Part shown: piece after piece, positions 1 to 11,325 of the stretch | How the letters are laid out: each line of letters starts with the position of its first letter | Numbering within the stretch: position 1 is the first letter of the stretch | Origin: Reticulascus tulasneorum | Taxonomy: Eukaryota; Ascomycota; Sordariomycetes; Glomerellales; Reticulascaceae | Direction: 5' to 3' | DNA: 64,000 bases | NCBI GenBank assembly: GCA_001557505.1 | Contig: LSAX01000007.1 | Span: 1,612,001 to 1,676,000 of the forward strand | The notes under the pieces: model-generated | Seen by the model: only the letters and a program-made list of their open reading frames with translations | The model's database searches: none | Told to the model about the DNA's origin: nothing | Position numbers and translations under genes: made by a program

Positions 1-18
1 TAATGAAAGTGTGTTCAG

Positions 19-2585
19 TTGGCGGGAATCCAGTATCTGCATTCCTATCATGGCGGCTACAAGCCACCAATGCCTGCGACGTCACCCTCGTTTGGAAATC
101 CGGGTTCGAGCATGTTGCGCAGTACGGCATATCCTTCAAGTGAGTTGACCTCGCCCATCCAGTCGGTCTGCGAACCGTCTAACCGTTATCCTCCAGATCC
201 GAAGTGTTCGGCAACGAGCGATTCAAGCCCCGGCATGGTACGTCTGCCTGTTCCTCAGAACTTCTCCTGTATGGATATTAATATCAGCGATAATAGTTGT
301 CCGGGTTCCCGAAGATGCTGCGAATAATAAGGAGGGTGCATTCGACTATGTACTTTTATGTATAAAAGCTCTGCCAGACATATACGACCTCGCCGCGGTC
401 ATCGACAGCGTCGTCACTCCTCAGCACACTTGTATCCTCATAAATACTACGCACACCATCGGAGTCGAAGCTGCAATCGAAGAACGGTTTCCTACCAATG
501 TGGTGTTGTCCCTTGTCTCCGGTGCCGAACTAGCGCAGCTTGGCCAGAGTGAATTCGAGCACAAGGGCTCGACTGAAGTTTGGGTTGGCCCCGCGAACAA
601 GAACGACAACATTCCCGCGTCGATTCAGGAAGACATGGCTCAAGCACTAGCCATGACACTTAGCACGGGACAGGTGGATTGCAAGGTGTCTTCGAACATC
701 CGGCAACAGCAATATGAACGAGTGATAGGGTAAGTCATCTCGTGACTCTCCTGCCGTATGTTTGAGCTAACCACATTTCAGTCCCATTGCATTCCATCCC
801 GCCAGCGTGATATTTGAGACCCCAAACCATGCACAACTCTTGGAGAAGACTGGCGTTAGAGACATGATCTCGGATCTGATTGATGAACTCCTAGGGCTGG
901 CAACAGCACATGGCTGCAAATTCTCTCCTGACTTCAAGCAGAAGACGATTGATGATATGACACGGCCGGGAATGCCCGAAAGCATAATGTGGCAGGATTT
1001 CGTCGCGAAGCGACCGATGGAAGTGGAGACATATCTGGGGTCTCCAATAAAGTTGGCGCAGGAGGCACAGATTTCCCTTCCTCGTGTCGAGACACTCTAC
1101 GCCGTTCTTCACAACCTCAATGCCGTCAATCGGCAGAGGCCGAAGGCTGTGGATGCTTCGGTCCTGCCTCCTGGATCGCCCACCGCACCATCACCCCTCC
1201 CTAGAATGTCGTCTTCGAATGGAATGCGGCCCATGAGTGGAATGCCCAATGGCCATGGCAATGGCAATGGCATGCCGCCAAGAGGCGGGCCACGACCAAG
1301 AAACTCGTCCAACCTTGGACCTGGTATGCGTCGGCCGCCACCCCACATGAACGGTGGACCTCCCAACGGACACGGCCGACCATCAATGAATGGGCCGCCA
1401 AACGGATACCCCCAATCCCGCACAACATCCAGGCGGGGTTCTATAGAAGGCGCTGATCTGGAGGAATTCTCTCACTTGGTTGTGTACGACGATATCCCCG
1501 AAGGCGGAGAATTGGGCTATGGCCCGGAGACACCTGAGCTTGCCATACGCGAGCGTGAGCTTCAGCTGCGTCAGCGAGAACTCGCGCTCAGGGAACAGGA
1601 AATGAGGATGAGGCGTGGAGGGCCACCTCCCCCGAGAAGAGGGCCGCACCCGATGCGTAACAGCGCTCAGATGCTGGACGATGAGGACGAGGACGACGAT
1701 GATTACTTCGATCCCAACGGTGGCCCAGTCAATCCGATGATTGATCCCGACAGCTTTGACATGATGAGTGTTACGTCCAGGAAAACCAGGAAAATGTCAA
1801 ACCCATCCCCTGCCCAATTCCGCAAGAATCCAGATTTCGACACGCCAGGACACGGACCACGTGGTGGAGGTGGAAGATACCGGCCAAGTCTGGGCCGCAA
1901 TCGCTCAAGCCAGATTGTTAGTATACCTGGTATGAACGAGAACATCCTGGATGACCCATTGATCTCCTGCTCTTCCAACCGGTATGGCGCCGTTGACCGA
2001 GGCACGATGCAAGCCGAGTCCAGAGCGAACTCTTTGACTGCTGCTCGGCTAGACGAACTCCAATTCGGACCAGGAGGACCACCGCCGATGAATGGCACGA
2101 ATGGAATGAACGGCATGAACGGAGCTTTGCCAAGGCGATCTAGTCAATCACCGGGGAATCCTTACAGCCCTTCAATCCGAGGTGGGAACGGCCGACCTTC
2201 CCCACCGAACGGCTATGGAGGTCCCCCAGTGAACGGCCGACCTTCCCCACCGAATGGCTATGGAGGTCCTCAGGCGAACGGCAGACCCTCGCCAGCGAAT
2301 GGCTACGGTGGCCCTCCGGTGAATGGTCGGCCATTAGCTCCAGATGGAGTCCGCCAACCCGTTCCCCGATACCCTCCTGGCCATGGCAAGGCTGCAGCTC
2401 CTCAGCAGGTTGAGCAACATATCGGGGTGAGCGCCCTCCATCCACCAAAGCCAAAGAACGTTCGTAGTCTGACTGGTAGTGCGAGCGCCAGCGCGGGCAG
2501 TGGTGAAACCCAGCTTGACTCTGAACCATCAGCTCACAGCAGCCAGAGTAGTCTTGGACATCGACCCCCCATCGGGGTGCGGTAA
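19..2585 (+). CDS. Mug72-like ketopantoate-reductase-fold protein with long disordered tail (5' partial)
   Basis: The 5' end lies outside the window. Visible exons are 19-139, 197-237, 297-729 and 782-2585, joined at GTGAGT, GTACGT and GTAAGT donors with CAG/TAG acceptors. They encode at least 799 residues. The N-terminal part begins VGGNPVSAFLSW, the end of a Rossmann GxGxxG-like loop. The PanE/ApbA C-terminal helical domain follows (QQYERVIGPIAFHP to VETLYAVLHNLNAV). This matches fungal ketopantoate-reductase-like proteins related to S. pombe Mug72 rather than metabolic PanE. After it come about 480 low-complexity residues rich in Gly, Pro, Asn, Met and Arg, with an acidic patch (DDEDEDDDDYF), a charged helix (RERELQLRQREL) and 15-residue repeats. 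Substrate and role are unknown; the tail suggests a regulatory or scaffolding use of the fold. The stop is certain. The first-exon border at 19 is inferred from a TTCAG acceptor. Confidence 0.8.
2187..2321 (+). repeat. Three tandem 45-bp units (15-residue protein repeat)
   Basis: Units at 2187-2231, 2232-2276 and 2277-2321 each encode NGRPSPPNGYGGPPV or a close variant. A partial fourth unit (NGRP) starts at 2322. The repeat is in frame inside the Mug72-like tail. The third unit has more synonymous and non-synonymous changes, so it is probably the oldest. Confidence 0.9.
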
Positions 2586-4738
2586 AATATGTCCCCGCGT
2601 CACAGCGCCCGATCTGCCATCGACCGGCCGAGTTTTGCGGGTGCTGAGCCCGTACCTTTCACCAACAACACGGCATTGCTTCGCCTCATAGGAGCTCTCA
2701 TTACGCACACGACGATACATGATATTTTCGAATTCGCTCTCGACAGGGCATTTCACCCATCTACCTACCTGGCGAGGTCACAAGACCCCGAGGTCTTTTG
2801 AACACAATTGATCAGGATTCTTTATTTCCCGTTTGCTCCAACCGCCACAGGGCGAACGACATGGCACATATGGTTAGAAAGGCAGTCTTGGTCTATTCTT
2901 CGCAGCAAAAGGCGTATACATACATAATTCGACGACTTTCGAGAGAGGGAAAAGTCCACTACATAGGCATTGGCAACGACAACAGAACTATTTATTTTCT
3001 GGTAATAATTGCATTGGGACGGGACTCATTTGCTCCATATAGCGTATAATGAAATCCTCAAATTCGTCGTTTCGGCAGCGGAAAACAACTCTGCTCGACC
3101 CATCATTGCCTTTGAGAGGGGACTGCGAAATGAGAGATAACTTCTGCTTCGCGACAAGTGACGACTCGCCGTGCATGGGATAGGACGGGCCCGGAGACAG
3201 CTCCCGGGGTCACTTCTGCAAGCCGCATCGGGTGATTTAACAGGCTGTGCAGCTTGAAAATCAATGGCTGGACGAAGCAGATCTGGAGGACACAGGCGAC
3301 GTACAACGTTTGCCGTCTATTTCTGGGTTGTTTCCTACGTGTGTTTTCTTTTCGATACGAATATTTCCATGGGACGAGGTCCTTCGACCTCTTGCGATGA
3401 TCGATGGGCTCATTCTGGCGCGGAGTTCTAGCAATAACAAGCATAGACAGGGGTGGGGGATATTGTTTCTTACACGGGAAAGTGTTGTCTGCCAGGCAAC
3501 ACGGGACGGGAGAAGATTTCAAACCACATGCATGGCGAGGACGGGTGTGCAGAAAAGGGAGAGGAGCTATTCTGCTACCAATACCAAGCCGAAGGAGAGT
3601 TCGAGGTTCGCTTGATAATGTTTAGTTTCCCAAAGAATGGCAACAAGCAAGATCGACCGAGATAGGCCATGGATGCCAAGGGGAAGTAGATATGATGAGA
3701 CAGAGGTCGGCGACACGGGAGCCAGGTGTAGTGCCTCGGATTCGCACGCAAGCAAGGCAGCAAGCAGGCTTAATGGAGCTGTTTATTTTCAGCGCAATGA
3801 AAATGCAATGATACGCGACGGACACACACACGTCCCCCTCGATGATTACAAGAATGAGGTTGACCCGTTTCAAGGCCCTTGCAGTATCATTAGTGTCCTG
3901 ATGCCCATGATGTGAGGTTTGTAAGCCCGGGTTTTCTGGCCGATCCCCATGCGTAGTCGCCCAGGTAAAGTACGAATGGGGGTGCGGGATGAACGAATAC
4001 GAATGCCACGATGTCATCGTGTACAAGCCGAATGACAATCTGGAGCGGATGCCGGATATCTGTAGCTTGAGGCACATAGGAGGTCTTGAAGGAGAGACCA
4101 ATGAGCCGTCAAATGTCCGAATACTCCAGATTTCAACTGTGGCGCCAATGCAGGTCTGTGCGAAGCGAGCCGAAAAGCCCCCTCGCCGCCCCCCCATTCG
4201 CACGTGTGGGCCAAGCAGTCAACGTGTGCCGATTGTACCTGTTGCAACGCGACGCGCCACCCGTCCCATCCATCCCCTTTCCCCTGTGGTAATGTGGCAC
4301 TCCTGCGCACTTATCTAATATTAAACAAACCATCTGCAACGCTACCCTGGAGGCCATCAATCTCACTCAACCAAAGTTGCAGTTAACTCCCTACCCCGTT
4401 GCATCCATACCTCCGACTGACCGATCGTTGGTGATTGGCGAGACAAACACGACCCACAAGGTGTCCTAGTTATTCTCAGTGGGCGGAAAGAAGTCTCCGG
4501 CATTGGCTAGCATTCAAAGGGAAACCCTGCAAAGGTGAGATGAGATATGTAACCTTATTTCGATGGCGATATTGACGCGGGGGTAAGGGGAAGCCTGTTG
4601 TTGACGTTGATTCTGACCAGGTTATTGACGACTACACTTGTAGAGGGGGTTTGACAGGTTGGGTATTATTTGTGCTCCTGAGACCAATTGACACGACCGA
4701 AGTCTGGACGGTTGTACAAAGCGCGGCCAAAGAACACC
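2586..4738. other. Intergenic, no gene recognised
   Basis: This holds the 3' region of the Mug72-like gene and the promoter of HSK3. Reading frames here, the longest about 190 codons on the minus strand at 3622-4203, have no recognisable domain and no splice-consistent extension. I see no repeat or RNA gene. Confidence 0.6.
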
Positions 4739-5204
4739 ATGGCGACGCGAAACATTGGCGCTGGCATTGGCGCGAGCACGACGAGTTTGAGAGATTCGCG
4801 GCCATCTATGGCGAGTTCGGGAAGTGCGGTAAAGACGAGGCAGCTAGTGTGTACCCTGTACCCTACCTGGTAGAAGCTCAATCGCCGGGCTTCCCGCAAG
4901 GCCTAAGGGCCGAGGACCTGAGCGTCTTGAGGGAAGGCTAGCTAACGGTTGTCAGACTCACCTCCATTCACAACTGGCTCAGCTATCCGCCAACCTGGCT
5001 GATACGGAGAACCTGCTGCGCATGACGAGCGTGCAGGCTGAGAGCATGAGGGGACTGGGGAGCTGGCATGGTGGTTTGTAAGTTCACCTGTGCTGCATTT
5101 GGTCTTCTGAGAGATAGTGGCTTACAGTGGGCAGGTTCATGGCGGCGAGCAAGGTGCTGGGCGAGGAGGCAATCAATAAGGATGCTGGGAACCAGGGGCA
5201 GTAG
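4739..5204 (+). CDS. HSK3: DASH/Dam1 complex subunit Hsk3
   Basis: Three exons, 4739-4846, 4956-5077 and 5135-5204, give 99 residues. Donors are GTGTGT and GTAAGT; a GCTAAC branch site precedes the first acceptor. The second and third exons encode the conserved Hsk3 helix: LHSQLAQLSANLADTENLL, then RMTSVQAESMRGLG, then GGLFMAASKVLGEE. Hsk3 is a small obligate subunit of the ten-protein DASH/Dam1 ring that couples fungal kinetochores to spindle microtubules. The N-terminal 35 residues are Ser/Arg-rich and unconserved. The ATG at 4739 (context CACCATGG) is the only good start in frame. Without splicing the gene is invisible because no exon exceeds 125 nt. The family call is confident; the exact exon 1 donor (4847) is less so. 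Confidence 0.85.
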
Positions 5205-6691
5205 AGCAGGCAGTGCAGTCGACAGAGTTTGAGATCGTGCCGGCCCAAACTGTTCATGTCATGGTATTCTCTGTCTTCGGAGACACTCCTGATGTGAGAC
5301 ACTTGGATTGTGTGATGGTCGTGACTGTTATCACGGCGCAGGCTCCTCTGCGTGGGGAGACTAGTATAGGATTGGCACGAATCATGATAATGAAGAAAAT
5401 ATATCTAGTTTACCTGTGCTACTGTCTTCAATGCCTCGAGACGGGGTATCTTTGGCAAAGGGGCTGGCTGGATATACTCGATGCAAGACTGGGATTCAAA
5501 GGCCTCATCCATATAAGTCTTTGGGCCTATTCTTTCGTCATTTCTGCTTTTGCAGAACACCGTAGGCCCTAACACAACGGTTTCTACGCAACGGATACAA
5601 TAACCCCGTATCCTTACACACAATGACTATTGGATCTAGTCCTCAAAGACCTTATATTCCTCTTTGACGTATGGAAGCTGTTTCTGGCCTCGAGGACTCG
5701 AAATAAGCCCTCCCTAGTTGGTCCTCGGAGCGATGATAAGGTCATGATCTGAAGATTAAGGCTGGCTTGTGTGAACGAAATTCACCAGCGGCTCCATGTC
5801 TCGGGTTCCAGTCGCGAATGCAGGAAGCAGATGACCCAGCACAAACCGTTCGATATCAGAAAGCGCCAGAAACTTCCGTATTTGGTTCTCCATTGATAAA
5901 GTAACAGTCCTCCGTTTGATCCTTGGTTGTGACAGAGACTTCAAAGTTCCTCTACGTTATGGCGTATAGCCCGGAAGGGGTTCAATGGCCTGACTGTTCT
6001 AGTGGTGTCTGGTTCGTGTACTCGCTCTCTGGCTTGAGAAACGCATATTTATTCTTGTCTAACCTTTCACCTCCCTAACACAAGCGCGGGAACGCATTGC
6101 TCTATCCACGCTGAAAATACGACACTGTACCAGATATGTGTTGTCATATCCGCAGCGTTGGACTAGGTACTATGTTAAGAGAATGGCCCATTGCGGCATT
6201 CCAGCATATGCTTCACATCTAATCTCTCATAGACGATATTCTGAACATGGCATACAGACTAGATTTCTAGGGGGGGCTCATAATTGACTCCGGTCTGGTG
6301 CTCGCCGTGCTTTGGGAGAATGATATGCCTTCCAATGAACTGCTTCCAGAGAGCATGGAAAATGGACAACATCGCTCCATCGTACAGAACAAGATCCATC
6401 TGCTGAACTCGATCAAGTTGAGTCACGCGGCTGTCGAATTCTTCCCTTCGGTCCTATCAGTACAATTTTGTACACAAGGACAACTTTCTAAGGAATAGAT
6501 CGCAGTGCCTGGTGTGAGTTTAGTACCGAGCATCAAACAAGCTTCTCGCGGTTTTGATGGACTTGGGCATTTCTTACAGCAGTCACCTGCCACCTCAGAG
6601 ACGTCGATTGATGATAATTTTGAGCCAACATCGCCCATCGTATCCCTTCGAAGACTCCAGAAACCTCCGGAACCAGGATCGGCGAGGGCTT
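5205..6691. other. Intergenic, no gene recognised
   Basis: This lies between the convergent ends of HSK3 and RPR2. It is moderately AT-rich. Short frames, for example 6298-6498, show no known motif. I see no repeat. Confidence 0.6.
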
Positions 6692-7228
6692 TCAAGGCGG
6701 TACCGCTGACAGTTCTGCGGTAGCACTGGTGGTCATGGTTGGGGGCTCCAAAGGAAGCTTCTTGTCAGAGTCTCGAAAGGGTCTTCGTTTCTGCTTCGGA
6801 CAGCTGACCGGGAATCGTTTTACATTTCCGCAGGTCTTGCATCTGCAAATCATGATGTCTGCCCATGGCTTCTTGGCACCCTTACTCTGGTTCTCCACAG
6901 TGGTGATGCATGTCTGTCCCTCAATGAGCAAGTTGTCGCAGAACTTGCACATTGTATGCTTCATTGACGGCGTAAGATGAATTTGGCTTTTCAAGGAAAC
7001 TGATCGAATATCCGAGACAAAACGACGAGCCATATTCTGTCCGCTCGTGCTCCCGTCATCGTCGGCATTGCTGGAATTGTGTTCTTTCGCAGATGTCTTC
7101 TTCTTGCTTCTAGCGTCCTGGACGTTTACGGATTGGACAGCGAGGTATGTTGCGACTTGGTAAAGATATGAGGCTCGGGAGTAAATGTGCCTTTCTGGCA
7201 CACCCCCGGCCTGTTTTACTTTCCCCAT
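6692..7228 (-). CDS. RPR2: RNase P subunit Rpr2/Rpp21/Snm1 family
   Basis: A single exon of 178 residues. The N-terminus (PERHIYSRASYLYQVATYLA) is the helical segment typical of Rpp21/Rpr2. A zinc ribbon follows: CKFCDNLLIEGQTC, then CRCKTCGNVKRFP, giving two CxxC pairs. Rpr2 binds the RNase P RNA and helps process precursor tRNA 5' ends in the nucleus; the paralogue Snm1 serves RNase MRP, and sequence alone here does not fully exclude that. The Lys/Arg/Ser-rich segment between the helices and the ribbon is a fungal insertion. The first ATG of the frame is used. The gene is divergent from SUB2 and shares a roughly 510-bp promoter region with it. Confidence 0.88.
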   Translation of the reverse strand: MGKVKQAGGVPERHIYSRASYLYQVATYLAVQSVNVQDARSKKKTSAKEHNSSNADDDGSTSGQNMARRFVSDIRSVSLKSQIHLTPSMKHTMCKFCDNLLIEGQTCITTVENQSKGAKKPWADIMICRCKTCGNVKRFPVSCPKQKRRPFRDSDKKLPLEPPTMTTSATAELSAVPP

Positions 7229-7737
7229 TTGCGACGCTTATGCAGACCGGCGTTCAGTAGAGTCCAAGTGTGACTGAAATATCTTTAACAGGTCAGTCTA
7301 GAACTTCATAGAGCGGACCAGAATCCACTGTACGCATACAGCATTAGCACTGTAATAGGTGCGTAAGCGATTCTTAAGCACGTGGGGTAGGTCATGTGAC
7401 CGGCCACATTCAGCCTCCCTCAGATCCATTCAATGCTTTGACCTCGCACCGCCTCGACCTAAAAACTCCCTCCCTTCTTCACGACAAGCGCATCCAACTT
7501 CTCTAGTTCGAGCGCAGCACTCTCCGAATCTCCAAACCAACACGCGCGATCTTTCCCATCCTTGAAGCTTCTGCTTCTACGAGTTGCGCACCTTAAAACC
7601 ACTATTGACAGCCTTTCAGCCTTCGCTGACCACTCCATCCTCAACCACAGCGCCTGCCTCAGTACACGCGTTGCCTCTCATCAGCCTCGTGGCAACCTTC
7701 ACCAATCTATCTATTGGTACCCGGGAAATTCGACATC
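7229..7737. promoter_or_regulatory. Bidirectional promoter region of RPR2 and SUB2
   Basis: Contains a CACGTG E-box (7379-7384) and, 10 bp on, GTCATGTGAC (7391-7400). Both are plausible bHLH or Cbf1-like sites. On the SUB2 side are an ATG-TGA start-stop (7394-7399) and a two-codon frame ATG CTT TGA (7433-7441), which matter only if transcribed. TSS positions are not visible. Confidence 0.45.
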
Positions 7738-9734
7738 ATGTCTGCTGAGGAGGATCTCATCGACTACTCCGACGAGGAGCTCAACACCAATGAGACCACC
7801 ACTGCGTCAAATGGAAAGAAGGGAGACAATCTGGGTGCCGGAAACAACGTCGACAAAAAGGGCAGCTATGTCGGTATCCACTCGACCGGTTTTCGTGACT
7901 TCCTGCTGAAGCCGGAGCTTCTGCGCGCTATTGGCGATTGCGGTTTCGAGCATCCATCGGAGGGTCAGTCCTGAATTTTATACCCTAACTCATCATCATA
8001 TTCCCTCCCAGCAAGAAGCGTCCGTCCATCTCGCAAGCCAAAGCCATCGGAACATACCATCAACAAAAGAAACCAAGGGGCGGACCTCAGAGGGATCTAC
8101 CCATCCAGGCGCGCGGTCGTATCTGCTGGTGACAGGTGGAACGACCGTCGACTGCCTGAGGAGATACGCGTAAAGCGGTCTCGGCTGAGTGGCAGTTGTA
8201 GCGTCTCAGATACTCTTGGTACATGGGCGACGTGTTGAGAGCTTTAAGCCTCCACAACGACGGGCATCCTGCTGGCTTTCAGTCGTGGGTGCCCCCAATG
8301 ACCCAAGGCAGTCTTCTGCTATCTGATTACATTATTCGTTTCACGACCAACTTTACCGGCAACACACTTTTAAGGGGGCTTATCAACTTCAATATATGGC
8401 TATATCGCGACGATGGACGGACCTTGGCGCAATCTCTTCGTCGTGGCTCTAAATCTTGGAACAATATCTAACATCGGTTCGTTCGCACAGTCCAACAAAC
8501 CTGCATCCCGCAGGCACTTCTCGGCGGTGATATCATCTGCCAAGCCAAGTCCGGTCTCGGAAAGACTGCGGTTTTCGTCCTGACTACTCTTCAACAAGTC
8601 GAGCCTGTCCAAGGCGAGGTCTCCGTTTTGGTTATGTGCCATACTCGCGAGCTGGCCTTCCAGATTCGGAACGAATACAACCGATTCAGCAAGTATATGC
8701 CAGACATCAAGACGGGCGTCTTCTACGGAGGCACCCCCATCCAGAAGGATGTCGAGGTTATCAAGAACAAAGAGACTTGCCCTCACATTATTGTTGGCAC
8801 ACCCGGTCGCTTGAATGCGCTGGTCCGCGACAAGATTCTTCGCCTTGGCAGTGTTCGCATCTTCGTACTCGACGAGTGCGATAAAATGCTTGATCAAGTT
8901 GGTTAGTAGTTCCCCAAAGCCTTTCCCCGAATTAACCGCTGACCCTATCCAGACATGCGACGCGATGTTCAGGAGATCTTCCGAGCCACCCCTCAGCAAA
9001 AGCAGGTCATGATGTTCTCAGCCACGCTTTCTGAGGAGGTCAAGCCCATCTGCCGCAAGTTCATGCAGAATCCTACTGAACATTATGTCGATGAAGACAC
9101 CAAGCTCACTCTTCACGGCCTGCAACAATATTACATCAAGCTTGAGGAACGCGAGAAGAACCGAAAGCTCAACGAGCTTCTGGACGAACTCCAGTTCAAC
9201 CAAGTCATCATCTTCGTCAAGAGCACACTGCGTGCTACCGAACTTGACAAGTTGCTGAGAGAGTGCAACTTCCCTTCTATTGCTGTTCACTCTGGTGTCA
9301 GCCAGGAGGAGCGGTAAGTGACGTCCAACTGTCAGAAAGTCCACCACGAATCAATACTAATGTCTCCCAGTATCAAACGATACAAGGAGTTCAAGGAATT
9401 CAACAAGAGAATCTGTGTCGCAACAGACGTCTTCGGCAGAGGTATCGACATCGAACGCATCAATCTGGCAATCAACTACGATTTGCCCGGAGACGCAGAC
9501 TCGTATCTTCACCGCGTCGGTCGCGCTGGACGTTTCGGTACCAAGGGTCTTGCCATCTCGTTCGTGAGCACCGATGGCGACCAGGATGTTCTCAAAGCCA
9601 TCGAAAAGCGCTTTGAAGTCGCTCTTCCGTAAGTCCCCGTGCTACCAATACACAGGAGTCAGGCAGGCTAACATTCCAATCGTAGTGAATTCCCGAAGGA
9701 GGGTATCGATGCCAGCACTTACATGGCCTCGTAG
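7738..9734 (+). CDS. SUB2: ATP-dependent RNA helicase Sub2 (UAP56), TREX complex
   Basis: Five exons, 7738-7963, 8491-8901, 8953-9313, 9371-9628 and 9686-9734, give 434 residues, the usual length. Motifs: Walker A AKSGLGKT at 94-101, PTREL-equivalent CHTREL, DECD box at 203-206, SAT, and [10 protein letters not shown] near the C-terminus. DECD rather than DEAD is diagnostic for Sub2/UAP56. It acts in spliceosome assembly and, with THO and Yra1, loads mRNPs for nuclear export. The start is in [15 protein letters not shown], the conserved acidic N-terminus. Intron 1 is about ten times longer than the other three (51-57 nt) and has a weak GTCAGT donor. If it were retained, translation would stop four codons later (EGQS-stop). 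The last exon of 49 nt encodes the conserved end ([15 protein letters not shown]). Confidence 0.96.
7964..8490 (+). other. Long first intron of SUB2 (527 nt)
   Basis: Starts GTCAGT and ends TTCGCACAG, with a CTAAC branch candidate about 20 nt before the end (8469-8473). I looked for box C/D and H/ACA snoRNA signatures and found none convincing. It interrupts a codon between HPSE and VQQTC, so it is a true intron. Confidence 0.85.
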
Positions 9735-10330
9735 GCCATTTGTGCTATTTTCCTTCTGCTGCTTTTGCGGCTGTTTCAACGGGGTTCTGATCTGGAATTT
9801 CAAAATCTGGTCACTGGTGGCCCTGGAGGGAGGTCACGAAAAAGAATTCGTCTTGCAAAGAAGAAAAGTCGATCAGCTTTCAAACCTTTTGATTGTTTGT
9901 ATTGAGTAGTTAGCACAGGGAATCGAGACTATGGGAAATCGCGACAAATCCTTGCAGCATTATGTGAGCAGTAGCATTCATCGTAATCATCAGGACACAC
10001 AAACTAGGAAGGCAAGTCACAAACTTCAACTGGTCGCGCCAAACACGATCTCGTCGTCATCCTTACTGCCTAGTCTGTGGTAACATGGATGCTTCTATGT
10101 CATCATTTCGGACTGGGCGAAACCTCGAAGCAGACGGACTTCGGGTCATCGAATTGTGTGAAGGCGTTGGTCACCCGAACGTAACATCACTCGCCTCTAC
10201 TGCCTACACGATATATTCTTAACTGAGTCCGAGGCTAGGTCATGCTTGCCTCCGCCATATTCATCACCCGTGCTCCTAAATTCTGACTCCTCGTTGCAAG
10301 GTTGCCTCTTCACTTTGCCTCTATAGCACC
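9735..10330. other. Intergenic (SUB2 3' region)
   Basis: The SUB2 3' UTR and flank. I see no gene, repeat or RNA. Confidence 0.6.
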
Positions 10331-10558
10331 ATGGGCAAACCAGGCAGCCGAAGCCTCGTCTCAGATCCACAGGAGCGTCACTCGACCCACCACAACTTTA
10401 TCAAGGATTCCATCTACGAGGCGATATACAATTCCGTTGCCAAAGACGACCCAAAAACTCTTCGCTGCCTAGCTAAGAAGAGGCAGCCTCGGGGTCTTGT
10501 GGGAGTTGGTGATTCATGTCGCCGCTTCAGCCACAGCCACGGGCGAGAGGCTGAATGA
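10331..10558 (+). CDS. Possible small hypothetical protein
   Basis: An open frame of 75 codons with a strong initiation context (CACCATGGG). The product is basic and hydrophilic (starts MGKPGSRSLVSD, ends SHSHGREAE), with no known domain, signal peptide or membrane segment. The first two-thirds has codon use like neighbouring genes. It has no splice extension I can defend. It could be chance or the 5' remnant of a decayed gene. Confidence 0.2.
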   Translation: MGKPGSRSLVSDPQERHSTHHNFIKDSIYEAIYNSVAKDDPKTLRCLAKKRQPRGLVGVGDSCRRFSHSHGREAE

Positions 10559-10739
10559 CCACGCACACATGGGATCCTGTAGCACTCGCCCAGGCGGAAT
10601 CCACACGCTGGATCCGATTCTTTAGATCTTACTGTAAGCCGAGTAAACTACCGGGCGTCTTTGCCTCCACAATGACCACATTTTTGCTCACGATGAGCCG
10701 CGCCATGGTTACCCGCCACTTCCGGCATCGGAATGAGTC

Positions 10740-10753
10740 TTTTTTTTTTTTTT
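10740..10753. repeat. Homopolymer T14
   Basis: An uninterrupted run of T. Confidence 0.9.
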
Positions 10754-11310
10754 AATCCTGAGCCTCGATAGAGCGTCATGTATATTTGATTACACTCAGA
10801 TCGGTTGGTCGTTGGTTTCCGAGACAATGTGACCTAGGGCTAGGTCAATGCCACGGGGTAGGGGGCGTGATGGTCTCGTGGTCTGGTGAGCTGCGGGCGA
10901 GGGATGGCGTGCACGAATCTTGGAAGAGGCACGCTACAAGGCTGTGGAGCATGCTCTGTTGGCGTGAATACGTGAACGGCAGGCAGGGGACTCGTTCTTA
11001 CATCCAAGGTCGGCCTTCCAGCCGCCCGGCTGGGATGATCCCTCCGTGAACGACGGTTGTGAGAGAGGGGTTGGGTCCATGGAGGGGCAAAGCTGCTGCC
11101 TACACGATACTCGTAAATGGGGATCACGATTTGGTCGAGGTCAGCTTGGAATGGGTTGTGTTCAGCTTACCCCCTGTGGTTTAAAGCAGGCAGTTTAAGT
11201 TAGTCAAGAGGTGGATTAATCTAGAGAGGCGGGTGAGCCATTGCAGCAATGTCTTAGAGCCAGCGTGATGGTACAGATTAGTCTGCATTGAATGATTCTG
11301 ATCGTTGCAG

Positions 11311-11325
11311 TTTTTTTTTTTTTTT
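11311..11325. repeat. Homopolymer T15
   Basis: An uninterrupted run of T following GTTGCAG. Confidence 0.9.

Noticed and set aside
7964..8490. Intronic snoRNA in SUB2 intron 1
   Set aside because: No paired C/D boxes or H/ACA hinge with flanking hairpins found by eye.
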